Below, piece by piece: positions 7,728-16,902 of a DNA stretch of 43,981 bases. This DNA comes from a virus, in IMG/VR virus record IMGVR_UViG_3300027851_000051, positions 1 to 43,981 of that record. The stretch is one strand, 5' to 3'. Position numbers and translations under genes: made by a program. The notes below the pieces were generated by a model. It was not told the DNA's origin, did no database searches, and saw only the letters and a list, made by a program, of their open reading frames with translations. Numbering within the stretch: the stretch's first letter is position 1; every line of letters starts with the position of its first letter.

Positions 7728-9995
7728 TTAAGCCCCCATTTCGAAGTTGATTACGCCACCTGTGGGCGGGGTTGTGGTATCGGTCATATCGAACACAAGC
7801 GTTCCGCCGTCAATGCCCGACGAAATCTTAATTTCGACATAATACCGTTGCATACTTTCAAAACCATCGCGAACGCTAAAGACTTCAACGAAAATCTTTT
7901 CGTCAAGCCCTGCAAGAAGCGTCGGGGTTATCGTGAAAGAACTTCCAGAAATATCGGTTTCAGAATGAACAAGCCCGCCGAACTTATCATAAACCCGAAG
8001 CGTTGTTGTTTGCCCGCTTTCCGGCGTCAAAGCGGCGTCTTCAAAACCGACCAAAGTTCCGCCCGTTTGCAAGACGCGATTTCGGTTGTTCCAAGCGACA
8101 ACGATTGAACCGCCAAATTCGGTTGACGGGTAATAACTGCCGTTGAAGCGCAGCGCCCCCGGCGGGAATGGTCTTGCCGCCCTGCCCACAACATCGACGG
8201 TCATTTCAACGGCGCTTGCCAGCGGATAGACGCCCGACCCGTTCGCAGCCGTAAGCTTGACCGCGACGCTATCGGAAGCGACGTATTCGGTCGGGTCGGT
8301 CGCTGCGAAACCATCCCAAAACAGAACTTCGGCCCCGGCGGTATGCAGCGCGGGCAGGGTATCCAAAACGCCCCGCTTAACGGTCAAAGTGTTGCCGACA
8401 AGGGAAACGACTGCCATAAGTTCCGACCCGATTTGCAGCCATTCCCCGGCGTCAACAAGCGACAAGCTTGAACCCGAAAGAAGATCAAATTCGGTTGTCA
8501 GATAGTCCAAATCGTCGGCAATGACCGCGCCCGCGCAAAAGTCGGTTTGGGCGACTTCTTCATAACCCGAACCGTCGTCGGAATGCATAAGCGCGTTGAT
8601 CGCAGCCCCCGTCGGCGCAGAACATGCCGCGCCGACGTAACCGACATAAGGGTTCGACGCAAGCGAACTGTCAACGACCGATTGCCCGTTGTCGCGAACA
8701 AGTTCGAAGTAAGGAAGTTCGAACGCCTTTTGAATAACAACCGGGCCGGGCGGGCCGATAGGGTCAACCCATCCCGACGGGGGCTTTGTAACGAAAGCGT
8801 CTTCGGGATACGAAAAAACGTCTTGGGCGCATTGAATGCGAACCCTTCGCGTTTTGCCGTCGCCGTAAGCAATGCCCGTAACCCGCATTACGACGCTTTC
8901 AATCTGATAGTCAGGCCAAGACAGAATAAACACGTCACCGATATTCAGATTGCGGGCAACTTTCGTCGTGTAAATCGTGCAAGTAATCAACGGCGTCGAA
9001 AGAGACTTTAGGTCGCGCTGCGCCGCCCGCGAAGCTGTCGCCGGATCAATGAAACCTTCGTAAGTTACCGTTGTGTTGTTTTCGCCGCCCTGTTCTTGTG
9101 CAAGGGCAATATCTTGAACGGTAACGCTTCCGGCTTGGTCTTTTGAACCGTCCCAATAGTTAACAGTAATTGAATTGGCAAGTTCGCCAAATGCCGGGCG
9201 CTTGAAATCTTCGATTTTGTCGATATTTGACGGGTCAAGAACAATCAAGTCGCCTTCGTCGTAACCACCACGAATAAGCTTCAAGACGAATTGGCCTGTC
9301 TTGCGGTCAACGTAAAGCGAAGCGTCGATATGTTGAAGAATAATCTTAACAAATTCTTCAATTGAAGTTTGCGTATCCCAAAGAAGGGCCATGCCCATTT
9401 TTTCGTTGAACAGCGCAATTGCAGCCGACAAAAACGTTGCGTCGTTAATGTCGCCGTCGTTGTAACCCATGCCCCAAAGCTTGTTGGTCAAACATTCGCG
9501 GATAATGTGGGCAGGGTTCATTGCAGCAAGTGAAATGGGTTCGCCTTCGTCGTCGTAAACAGTCACGTCGATTTGCGCGTAATCGTCTTCCCATTGCGCC
9601 GACCCGTCTTGTTGAACGTGTATCCGTTGAACCGTGAAACCCCATGTTTTAAGGTAAGGGTTCATTGACAGATACATTTGACGAAGAACGACCGAAACAA
9701 CCCCGCGAAACGCCGGAACAAGCGAACCAAGTTTCGAAACAAGATAGTCGTTCGGAAGCTGCGCCCCGTGCCCGGTCATAAAGTCAAGGGTTCCCGAAAT
9801 GCCGCCTTCGCGGCTGTCGCCGCCGAACATGTCGCTTTTATCAACCGTAATTGCGCCGCCCGTGTTCGACCCTGCCCACAATTCCTTTTCGTCAACAACA
9901 ATGCGGGTAATCTTGTCAATCGGCCCGTGACAAAGAACCATATGCATTCCGGCGAAGTATTTGTAACCAATGGTTTGTTTACTACTTCCGCCCAT
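7728..9995 (-). CDS. Tail tip (J-like) central baseplate protein
   Basis: The 755-residue product begins with a Gly-rich segment leading into Tyr-Phe-Ala-Gly-Met-His, as seen in phage tail-tip proteins of the lambda gpJ/TipJ group. The first about 420 residues read as a tail-hub core, including the segment around Thr-x-Tyr-Glu-Gly-Phe-Ile-Asp-Pro-Ala that recurs in such hubs. The rest is beta-rich, with fibronectin-like or fibre-type strands. It lies downstream of three small tail-assembly genes in the order typical of siphophages with a BR0599-type protein. Its start follows the previous stop as TAATCATG. Confidence 0.78.
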   Translation of the reverse strand: MGGSSKQTIGYKYFAGMHMVLCHGPIDKITRIVVDEKELWAGSNTGGAITVDKSDMFGGDSREGGISGTLDFMTGHGAQLPNDYLVSKLGSLVPAFRGVVSVVLRQMYLSMNPYLKTWGFTVQRIHVQQDGSAQWEDDYAQIDVTVYDDEGEPISLAAMNPAHIIRECLTNKLWGMGYNDGDINDATFLSAAIALFNEKMGMALLWDTQTSIEEFVKIILQHIDASLYVDRKTGQFVLKLIRGGYDEGDLIVLDPSNIDKIEDFKRPAFGELANSITVNYWDGSKDQAGSVTVQDIALAQEQGGENNTTVTYEGFIDPATASRAAQRDLKSLSTPLITCTIYTTKVARNLNIGDVFILSWPDYQIESVVMRVTGIAYGDGKTRRVRIQCAQDVFSYPEDAFVTKPPSGWVDPIGPPGPVVIQKAFELPYFELVRDNGQSVVDSSLASNPYVGYVGAACSAPTGAAINALMHSDDGSGYEEVAQTDFCAGAVIADDLDYLTTEFDLLSGSSLSLVDAGEWLQIGSELMAVVSLVGNTLTVKRGVLDTLPALHTAGAEVLFWDGFAATDPTEYVASDSVAVKLTAANGSGVYPLASAVEMTVDVVGRAARPFPPGALRFNGSYYPSTEFGGSIVVAWNNRNRVLQTGGTLVGFEDAALTPESGQTTTLRVYDKFGGLVHSETDISGSSFTITPTLLAGLDEKIFVEVFSVRDGFESMQRYYVEIKISSGIDGGTLVFDMTDTTTPPTGGVINFEMGA

Positions 9996-9997
9996 GA

Positions 9998-10213
9998 TTA
10001 CGCTTCCTTCGGCTTGTTATAGTGTTGGCGGGCTGCGCTGCAAACTTGGCGCGACATTTCGCAGTCAATCGCCTCAAGTTCTTCAATCGGGAACCCTTCG
10101 CGAATGAAGCGGTCGTAATCAAGACCCCGCAGGCGGAACCATCCTTGAACGCCGCGCCCGCACATAAGCGCCCGGCGAATATCAGGCATACGAATTTGAA
10201 TACCCGAAGTCAT
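9998..10213 (-). CDS. Small tail-region protein of unknown function
   Basis: This 71-residue reading starts at the ATG that overlaps the stop of the preceding gene (ATGA at 10210-10213), which I prefer over a longer in-frame upstream start. It contains Gly-Trp-Phe-Arg-Leu-Arg-Gly-Leu-Asp-Tyr followed by an acidic helix and a C-terminal basic end, with two Cys. I do not recognise a family. Sitting directly before the tail-tip gene, it is probably a tail assembly or tip component. Confidence 0.7.
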   Translation of the reverse strand: MTSGIQIRMPDIRRALMCGRGVQGWFRLRGLDYDRFIREGFPIEELEAIDCEMSRQVCSAARQHYNKPKEA

Positions 10214-10431
10214 TTTTTGCCGCCTTTCTTCTTGACGGCTTCGCTTCGAATGTCGCCATACCAAACGACGTTTACCGCTTTGATTTGGCGGGTGCCGAAC
10301 AAGACCGGGATTGCGCGCCCTTCTTCGGCGGTCGGGCTTTCGACCGTTCCAAGGGCCGGGCCTTTGGGCTTCGGCATGGTCGCGTAAGCAACCGCGAAGA
10401 CGACAAGGAAAGCGACTGCAAACCAAAACAT
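10210..10431 (-). CDS. Small membrane-anchored tail-assembly protein
   Basis: The 73-residue product has one hydrophobic segment at residues 2-18 with nothing charged before it. A soluble part follows with a Gly-Arg-x-Ile-Pro-Val-Leu-Phe-Gly-Thr motif, an Asn-Val-Val-Trp-Tyr-Gly-Asp motif and a Lys-rich end. The same motif pair occurs in proteins encoded just before tail-tip genes in related siphophages, whose role is unknown. AAAGGAAC precedes the ATG, and its stop overlaps the next start by ATGA. Confidence 0.75.
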   Translation of the reverse strand: MFWFAVAFLVVFAVAYATMPKPKGPALGTVESPTAEEGRAIPVLFGTRQIKAVNVVWYGDIRSEAVKKKGGKK

Positions 10432-10441
10432 GCCAGTTCCT

Positions 10442-11230
10442 TTACACGATTGACGAACCGCCGAAGGGGTTCTTTCCGGGGATAAACGGGAAACCCCCGT
10501 AATTGTTCAAGTTATCGAAGCGGTTCTTGCAAGTCGTCGTCGTTCGGTCGCAGCCGGGGAAAATACGACACGCAATCGGGTATCCGTTCGCGTTGGCATA
10601 ATTGATAAGGTCGTTCATTGGCCGAATAAGGGTCAATTGCGAACCGACATGCGACAGAATGAAGCGCAGATTTCCGGCGTTGTCTTCGAAGATACCCGAC
10701 GAAAAGTAACCGTCGGCGAAGCCCGCCGCAGCCGGAACTGTAACGACGGCGTTCGTTACGTTGGTAACGCTTCCCGCCGTGTCGAAATCGTTTTTTTCAA
10801 GGTTGCAGCCGCGCCCGTAAAGGGCATGGGGGCAAGTAATTTGGTAACGTTGACGAAGCCCCATTCGGCGCATTGACGTAAACACGCTTTCGAACGTAAA
10901 TTCGATAACGCTTTTCTTCGGCGAAACCGACGCAAGGCGACCTTTCCATTCGGTTTCTGTTTCGTCGTCGGTTTGGCTAAAAATGGTCAACGTAAGCGGG
11001 AAGTCAAGCGACGAAAGAAACCATTTGCGGGCGACGGGGTTTTGCAACGAAAGCGAAACCTTGATATTATCGCGGGCCATTTCGCCCTTACTTTCAACTT
11101 CGTCGCGACCGATTGCAACGGGTTCATATGTTTCACCGGAATACACCGCTTGAACGTCGGCGCTTGTGACCGTGTAAATAAAGGCGCTGTCGCCTTCAAC
11201 AAAACGGTAAAGTTCTTTCGTCGCGGTCAT
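10442..11230 (-). CDS. BR0599/DUF2163-type tail protein
   Basis: The 262-residue product matches phage BR0599/DUF2163 tail proteins. It has an N-terminal tail-hub-like domain, then Thr-Cys-Pro-His-x-Leu-Tyr-Gly-x-Gly-Cys near residue 133. The diagnostic C-terminal block follows: Phe-Pro-Gly-Cys-Asp, a Cys-Lys-x-Arg-Phe element, then Asn-Tyr-Gly-Gly-Phe-Pro-Phe-Ile-Pro-Gly. The conserved cysteines may bind metal. Proteins of this type sit at the tail tip between the tape measure and the J-like hub, as here. Its ATG overlaps the stop of the vWA gene (ATGA). Confidence 0.85.
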   Translation of the reverse strand: MTATKELYRFVEGDSAFIYTVTSADVQAVYSGETYEPVAIGRDEVESKGEMARDNIKVSLSLQNPVARKWFLSSLDFPLTLTIFSQTDDETETEWKGRLASVSPKKSVIEFTFESVFTSMRRMGLRQRYQITCPHALYGRGCNLEKNDFDTAGSVTNVTNAVVTVPAAAGFADGYFSSGIFEDNAGNLRFILSHVGSQLTLIRPMNDLINYANANGYPIACRIFPGCDRTTTTCKNRFDNLNNYGGFPFIPGKNPFGGSSIV

Positions 11231-12954
11231 GGGTTCAATTCCAGCATGTTAACGCTTGTTTCGGCGCAACTGTTACCGACGTAACTTATTTCAAAGCGGT
11301 CGGTATCGAAGCGGGCTTTCCCCATATAACAAACCCGTTCGATAAACTGCAAGCCCTTTTGAATGGGCTTTTCAAACGTCACTTCGTAACCGCCGAAAAG
11401 CGTTGCTTCGACTGCGCTAATTCCGACCGTTTGCCAAGTGTCATCAACGAAACGAATTGCAATTTCCGTTCGACCGTCAAAGTATTCGGCGAAATCGTCG
11501 TTTTCGATAGAAGCTGAAAGCATGTCGCCAGCAAATGACGAAATGTGAATGTCGTGTTCAAATGTGGGCAGATAGAACGCGCCTTGTTTTCCCGACCGAC
11601 GATAAACAAACCGCTTGAAGTCTGCCAATTCGTCAAGCCCGTCGATAAAGAACCCGTGATTTGAACTAACGCGGGAATTAAGCCAAGGCGACAGGGTTTC
11701 AAACCGCCCAAGGTCGAAGTCAACATTGTCTTCGATTTTGGCAATCGACTTCGAAATTGAACGCGAACCAATCGGCATTGCGGTTACGACTTCAAACCCC
11801 TTGTGTTGCTTTCCAATAATCGGTTCAATCGCCGCAATAAAGCGGTCAAACATCGCCGTAGGGTTTGCCGAATTAACAATCGCAATCTTTCCGTCGGAAG
11901 CGTTGTCAACTTTCAAAGCTTGCGTAATATTTGTTTCTTCAATGTTGATTGCGTAAATATCAACGTCTTTCGGGTATGCGAACGGGGCGACCCGCGTAAC
12001 CATCGCCAAAGCTTCGGCGCGGGCCGCATCGGTGTTCGCCGAAGCGCCGGTAATTAAAAACATAATGTCTTTGCGGTCGCCGGGATTTGGCGAAATGGTT
12101 CCGAAAAACAGGTTTGCGAATTGAAACGGAAGAAGCGGGGTCGTTCCGTCTGTTGCCGTTGCTGCGGCAATAACTCCAAGGGCTTCGTCAAAATCGGCTT
12201 CGGTTGCATCGGGCCAAGAATAGTTGACAGCGACAGTTGACCAAAGCGAAATTGCCAAATCAACTTGAACGTGCGAATTGATTGCCGCGCCTTTAAGGGC
12301 TTCGACAATATCGTAAAGTTCGGCTTTCGCGTTTTCAAGGCGGGTTCCCGCCATTGACCCCGAAACATCAAGCGCAAACAATGGCGCAATCTTGGTCGGA
12401 AACGGCTTCGGGTCAAGAACGTCGTAAAGCAAGCCGTAAACCGACTGATACCCCGAAGCTTCGTTTGAAATTTCGCCGCGAACAATCCCCGACGCGATAG
12501 GCGCGACAATCGCGTTCCGCATAAGTGAAACCGACGGCGTAACGACAATCCCAGAACCGCTAACGGCGAGAATTTGCACAACTTGCCAAACGCGGTTATT
12601 CTGAAAAACGATTGCCAAACCATCAACGCGAAAATCGGAAAGGGTCGGGTCGCAGGCAATTGACGTTCCTAACACCGTGCCCACAACTTGCGCTTCGTGC
12701 CAAAATGGAACCGCCCAATCGCCCCGAATATTTTGCAAAGCCAAGTTGAACGGCGATTGCCGATTTAGCAAGTCGGTTCGAACTTGGAACGAAAGCGATT
12801 GCCGGGCAATTTCCCTGTTCCGGGTTCGGTCTTCGCTTCCGTTATGGGTCAAAACAATGTCGGTCAAAAATTCAAGCGTTTCCGTTCCCATTACGAAAGG
12901 GGGATACGGAATAAACGAATGATCTTCGAAGCCTGCAAACGAAAGCTTAACCAT
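11227..12954 (-). CDS. Tail protein with embedded von Willebrand A domain
   Basis: The 575-residue product has an N-terminal tail-type region (about 1-185). A von Willebrand A domain follows at about 190-385, with MIDAS start Asp-x-Ser-Gly-Ser (196-200) and a later Asp-Gly-Thr-Thr loop. A C-terminal region (about 395-575) is rich in aromatic and beta-strand patterns like distal tail proteins. The third MIDAS position, often Asp in a Leu-Ser/Thr-Asp-Gly turn, reads Ile-Thr-Gly-Ala here, so metal binding may be altered. It lies between the tape measure and the BR0599-type gene, where distal tail proteins are encoded, and overlaps both neighbours by a few bases. It may mediate adhesion at the tail tip; that is inference. 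Confidence 0.8.
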   Translation of the reverse strand: MVKLSFAGFEDHSFIPYPPFVMGTETLEFLTDIVLTHNGSEDRTRNREIARQSLSFQVRTDLLNRQSPFNLALQNIRGDWAVPFWHEAQVVGTVLGTSIACDPTLSDFRVDGLAIVFQNNRVWQVVQILAVSGSGIVVTPSVSLMRNAIVAPIASGIVRGEISNEASGYQSVYGLLYDVLDPKPFPTKIAPLFALDVSGSMAGTRLENAKAELYDIVEALKGAAINSHVQVDLAISLWSTVAVNYSWPDATEADFDEALGVIAAATATDGTTPLLPFQFANLFFGTISPNPGDRKDIMFLITGASANTDAARAEALAMVTRVAPFAYPKDVDIYAINIEETNITQALKVDNASDGKIAIVNSANPTAMFDRFIAAIEPIIGKQHKGFEVVTAMPIGSRSISKSIAKIEDNVDFDLGRFETLSPWLNSRVSSNHGFFIDGLDELADFKRFVYRRSGKQGAFYLPTFEHDIHISSFAGDMLSASIENDDFAEYFDGRTEIAIRFVDDTWQTVGISAVEATLFGGYEVTFEKPIQKGLQFIERVCYMGKARFDTDRFEISYVGNSCAETSVNMLELNP

Positions 12955-15900
12955 TGCTCACAACCTGTTTGATTACACCGGGGTTCCGACTGATAACGTT
13001 GACGATAGCGGTTTCGCCTTCGGGCGACGCCATGTAATCGCCGAAAAGCGCCGGGTCGATAACGTTGACAATCTTGTTGTTCAAGGTCGCGCCTGCGGCT
13101 TGCCCTGCGGGGGCAGGGGCGGGGTTCGCCGATACCCGTTGCCCGGCCCCTGCGGCTTCGCTGTCGGGCCGTTGCACGGTCGCAGCGCCCCGGCGCAGGG
13201 CGTTAAGGTCGTCAACCCCAATGCGGCTTGTTGCAGCCGCGTCTAGGACGTATTCCCGGCCATGAACGGCCCCGGCGACTTGGTTCCGCGCCCCGTCGCC
13301 CGTATAGCCGCCCGACATGTAACCCGCGCCCGTGCTAGTCGATTGGGCGCGAATGGCAGCAACGTTCGCCATGCCCGCAGCGACCGCAGCCGCAGCCGCA
13401 GCAATGCCCAAGGCGGGGCCGATAACCGGGATACCCGCCATTGAAGCGTAAGCCGCCGTTGCCGACTGATACGTTTGAATTACGGTTTGCGTAATCGCCG
13501 CAGCTTTGCCAATTCGGGCAAGCTTTTCGTTTTCAGACGAAGCAAGTTGCGCGATACCCCCGAAGAAGTTCGCGAATACGTCGGTCTTTGCTTTTTGTTC
13601 TGCGGCCCAAATCTGCATTTTTGCAGCCGACGCCGAACGTTCGGAAATCAAGTCGGCGTCGCGCAACATGTTTACTTGTTCATACATGTATTTGAATTGT
13701 TCAATGCGGGCATTGACCATTTCGGGCAAATGTTCAAGATACGCGCCGATTTCCGTTTGCGCCAATTGGTTAAGCGCGTCGGCGTTCGTAAACCCGCTTT
13801 CCGGGTTCGTCAACAGGTTTTGAATTGCCTGCAACTGTTGAATGTATTCTTCGCGCTTGTAAACGGTCGCGTTCATAAGCGCCGCTTCTTGTTCGGCAAC
13901 CGCGTTCGCTTCGCGCAAAGCTTCGGTTTTGGAACGAAGCAATTCGATTTCCGCAGCCGACAAGCTAATTCCTTGTTCTTTAAGCTTGTTTACTTTTTCC
14001 ATAACGGCGGCTTCGATTTCGCGTTCTTTTGGAAGGGCTTTCAAAAGTTCCATTTCCCTATCCATTTCGTCAAGATACTTGCTAAGGCTTTCGGTTGCAC
14101 CACCCGAACCCCCTCCGCCTTTACCGCCTTTACCGCCGCCCGTTCCGCCGCCCGTTCCGCCGCCCGTTCCTGCGGTCGGTTCTGTTGCCCCGCGCAACGT
14201 TGTATCAAGTTCACCAGCCGCTTTATTTGCGGCTTCGGTTTCGGCCCGTGCCGTTGACATACCTTCGCTAAACACGTCAAGAGGATTTTTCAAATCGGCA
14301 AAACGGTTGCCCATGCTTGAAAAAGCGGCGTCGGCGCGGTTCGCCAAGTCTTCGGCGCTTGCCGCGCCGTCATTGGCGGCTTTGATATAGCCTTCGGCGA
14401 AGTTGGTCGTTTCAATACCAAGCCCTTTCATTGACGCTATTACTTCGCCCGTAAAGGGGTTCGTAACGTCAAAAGTAAAAGCTTCGTTCAACGACGTAAT
14501 CATTGTGTTGACCCCGCCTTGAATTGCCGACATAAGGTTAGCAAAGCCCTGTTGAATTGATGCCCAAAGCGACGTAAAGACCGCGCCAATCGTAAGGCAG
14601 ATTCCGTTGAAAGCGTCAATCATGGCGTAACCGCCCGCGATAACCCAATCTAGCGCAGCCTTGCCCGTTGCGCCCATGATTTCAAACATGCGACCAACGC
14701 CGCCGACTTCGCTAGAAGCTTCGGCAAAGCGGTAAATCAGTTCGCCAACAAGAACGATAAGCGCGCCGATACCCGTTCGAATAAGCGCGCCACGAAGAAT
14801 AACAAGCGCGGCGGAAAGCCCGCCCGTCGCGACCGCAGCCGCGATAAGACCGTAAACGTAAGCCCCGGCGAAGACTGCCGCCGCTGTTGCGGCGTAAGTT
14901 GCGAAGCGACCAATATTGTCGGCAAGGAAAAGAATTGCCTGTGCAAGCCCGTTCGTCAACCCGGTCGCGTTGTTAAATTCGCCGAAAAATTGCGTTGCGC
15001 TGTTTCGCAGAACGACAAACGCTTGTGCCATTGTGGGCACAGTATTTGCAAACGAAGCGTCAACTTCGGCTTCGATAAGGTCAAGCGCGGCAATCAACTG
15101 GTCAGACGTAATTTTGCCTTCGGAACCAAGTTCTTTCAAAGCCCCGACGGGAACACCCATTGACCGCGCCAAGGCGTCAAGAACAATCGGCATGTTTTCA
15201 GAAACGGCCCTAAATTCGTCGCCATTCAAGCGGCCCGAATTGAAAGCCTGCGAAAGTTGCAACAGCGCCGACGCGCTTTCTTGGGTCGTCGCGCCCGAAA
15301 TAATCAACGCTTTGTTAATTGTTTCGGTCAATCGAATCGTGTCGTCTTGCGACCGACCAAGCCCCATCATTGCGCGGTCGAAACGAACAAACGCTTGGGT
15401 CGTCGCGCCAACTTCCGAACGGGTTCGGTTCGCAAGATCGAACATTTCGCTAGTCAATTCGTTGACTTGCGCCTGTGAAGTCGCGACGACTTGAAGCTTG
15501 TTTTGCAACGTCGTATAGGCGTCGCCCATGCCCACAATTGCGCCCGCCGTGACCGATACGCCCGCGAAGGCAAGGGCGGTTCGAACGGCGTTCATTGCCC
15601 CGGCATAGCGCCGCGCCTGCGCCGCGCCCCGCGCCTGCGCCTGTTCAAGCCGAAGCGCAGCCGCAGCCGCCCGCGATTGGGCCGCAGCCGCTTGGGCCGC
15701 AGCGGTCGCCGTTCGTTGCTGTTCCGTCGTAAGGCGCTGCGCCGCCGCAGCCGCTTGCGCTGCGGTCGTTGCCGCCCGGCCTTGGGCGGTCGCCGTCTTC
15801 TGTTGTTCGGTCGCGACGCGCTGCGCTGCGGCGGCGGTTCGCTGTTGTTCCGTTGCCAGCCGTTGCGACGCCGCAGCGGTTCGGGCTTGTTCGGTCGAAA

Positions 15901-16126
15901 GGCGTTGCGACGCTTGGGCCGCTTTCAACGTTTCGGTATTGACGTTTCGCATTTCGGTTTGAAGCCGGGTAAGCGGGTTCGACTTGCCAAGGGCGGCAAG
16001 CGACGCTTTCAACTTGTCAACTTGGGTTTGCGAAGTTCGCGCTTGGGTTCCAATGTCGCGAAGCTTCTTCGCAATCGCGGGGGAAACCTTGTCAGTAATT
16101 TCAACAACAATCGGGGCGTCGGACAT
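12947..16126 (-). CDS. Tail tape measure protein
   Basis: The 1,059-residue product is the longest in the genome. Residues about 55-175 are a repetitive Ala/Gln/Arg/Thr coiled coil with recurring Arg-Leu-x-Thr-Glu-Gln units. A tape-measure domain follows (about 190-400) with the Gly-x-Leu-Asn-Gly-Asp-Glu-Phe-Arg-Ala-Val-Ser-Glu-Asn segment typical of the family. Hydrophobic membrane-like segments follow at about 400-470, then a Gly/Lys/Ser-rich linker near 655-680 and a helical end. At about 0.15 nm per residue the tail would be near 160 nm. It follows the tail chaperone and connector genes, as expected. The 3' end overlaps the vWA gene by 8 bases. Confidence 0.95.
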   Translation of the reverse strand: MSDAPIVVEITDKVSPAIAKKLRDIGTQARTSQTQVDKLKASLAALGKSNPLTRLQTEMRNVNTETLKAAQASQRLSTEQARTAAASQRLATEQQRTAAAAQRVATEQQKTATAQGRAATTAAQAAAAAQRLTTEQQRTATAAAQAAAAQSRAAAAALRLEQAQARGAAQARRYAGAMNAVRTALAFAGVSVTAGAIVGMGDAYTTLQNKLQVVATSQAQVNELTSEMFDLANRTRSEVGATTQAFVRFDRAMMGLGRSQDDTIRLTETINKALIISGATTQESASALLQLSQAFNSGRLNGDEFRAVSENMPIVLDALARSMGVPVGALKELGSEGKITSDQLIAALDLIEAEVDASFANTVPTMAQAFVVLRNSATQFFGEFNNATGLTNGLAQAILFLADNIGRFATYAATAAAVFAGAYVYGLIAAAVATGGLSAALVILRGALIRTGIGALIVLVGELIYRFAEASSEVGGVGRMFEIMGATGKAALDWVIAGGYAMIDAFNGICLTIGAVFTSLWASIQQGFANLMSAIQGGVNTMITSLNEAFTFDVTNPFTGEVIASMKGLGIETTNFAEGYIKAANDGAASAEDLANRADAAFSSMGNRFADLKNPLDVFSEGMSTARAETEAANKAAGELDTTLRGATEPTAGTGGGTGGGTGGGKGGKGGGGSGGATESLSKYLDEMDREMELLKALPKEREIEAAVMEKVNKLKEQGISLSAAEIELLRSKTEALREANAVAEQEAALMNATVYKREEYIQQLQAIQNLLTNPESGFTNADALNQLAQTEIGAYLEHLPEMVNARIEQFKYMYEQVNMLRDADLISERSASAAKMQIWAAEQKAKTDVFANFFGGIAQLASSENEKLARIGKAAAITQTVIQTYQSATAAYASMAGIPVIGPALGIAAAAAAVAAGMANVAAIRAQSTSTGAGYMSGGYTGDGARNQVAGAVHGREYVLDAAATSRIGVDDLNALRRGAATVQRPDSEAAGAGQRVSANPAPAPAGQAAGATLNNKIVNVIDPALFGDYMASPEGETAIVNVISRNPGVIKQVVSNG

Positions 16127-16130
16127 GGTT

Positions 16131-16565
16131 TCAGACCTTGATTTTTGCTTCGCGAATTGTCTTGCCGCCTAGAAGTTCGGCGCGTTCGACAAACCCGGCG
16201 GGCGCTTGTTTTGAATGCCCGTCGTTAAGGGCGCGGATATAACGAAGGTTATTCGTTAAGAAGATTGATTGACCGGGTTTCGCCCCGCCAATCGTGTTCA
16301 TTGCGTCGGCTAATGCCGCCGACATTGAAGCGCCCCGCGTCGAACCCCCGCTTCCCGGCGAATGCGCCAAGATACTGTAATTCGCCTGCGCCCCAATCGT
16401 TGCCAGCCAATTAGACAACGCCCGCGACGTATCAACGGGCGTTGTCGAAATCAGGCTTTTTGCAATGACCGTCGCCGCCTTCTTCTTAACCGCGTTCGCT
16501 TGTTCCGCCAAGTTATCGGCGGCTTTGTCTAGGCGGTTTGCTAGGGCGTTTAGTGTTCGGGCCAT
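16131..16565 (-). CDS. HK97 gp10-like neck or tail completion protein
   Basis: The 144-residue product has an N-terminal amphipathic helix, then Thr-Pro-Val-Asp-Thr-Ser-x-Ala-x-x-Asn-Trp and a Tyr-Ile-Arg-Ala-Leu-Asn-Asp-Gly-His-Ser-x-Gln-Ala-Pro-Ala-Gly-Phe block near residue 115. This block is characteristic of HK97 gp10-like proteins that join head and tail. Unusually it lies after the tail chaperones and directly before the tape measure, rather than next to the other connectors at 19.6-21.0 kb. Its start lies 53 bases inside the end of the frameshifted chaperone frame. Confidence 0.8.
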   Translation of the reverse strand: MARTLNALANRLDKAADNLAEQANAVKKKAATVIAKSLISTTPVDTSRALSNWLATIGAQANYSILAHSPGSGGSTRGASMSAALADAMNTIGGAKPGQSIFLTNNLRYIRALNDGHSKQAPAGFVERAELLGGKTIREAKIKV

Positions 16566-16902
16566 GCTTCATTTTATCCTTTAACCGCTTTCCAAGTCGT
16601 TTCAGGTGTTCGCCGTCAAGAATACGAATGAAATAAAGAAGGTCTTCCGACTGTTCTTCGTCTAGTTCGTAATCGCGGGCGTATTCCCTTATTTTAGAAG
16701 ACGGTATCGGGTTAAGCGTTTCGTTGTGGGTTCGTTCGCTATCCAATTCGAAGAACGCTTCGATATAGAGTTGCAAACCGGGTCTTAGTTCTGGCGCATT
16801 TGCAAACGTTTCGGGTAATTCGACCCCTGCCCGCAACATTTGTTTTGCAACGTTGTTTTGAACAGGGGCCAAATCGAACAAATACGCAAGAACTTCTGTT
16901 AG
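16513..16902 (-). CDS. Tail assembly chaperone, T-like extension reached by -1 frameshift
   Basis: This open frame carries 129 residues and has no good start of its own: the first in-frame candidate is a TTG at 16881 without a ribosome-binding site. It lies in the -1 frame relative to the gene upstream and is entered exactly at a GGGAAAC heptamer just before that gene's stop. The expected fusion product has 268 residues (139 plus 129), like lambda gpG-T. The segment is acidic, then ends in a basic Lys/Arg-rich tail. The gene pair just upstream of the tape measure is the classical site of this frameshift. Confidence 0.82.
   Translation of the reverse strand, partial: LTEVLAYLFDLAPVQNNVAKQMLRAGVELPETFANAPELRPGLQLYIEAFFELDSERTHNETLNPIPSSKIREYARDYELDEEQSEDLLYFIRILDGEHLKRLGKRLKDKMKHGPNTKRPSKPPRQSRR

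Noticed and set aside
14101-14170. Tandem repeat array in the tape measure gene
   Set aside because: The repeats encode a Gly-rich linker within the tape measure protein and need no separate explanation.
16513-16881. Independent gene starting at TTG 16881
   Set aside because: No ribosome-binding site, and the slippery heptamer gives a better explanation through frameshifting.
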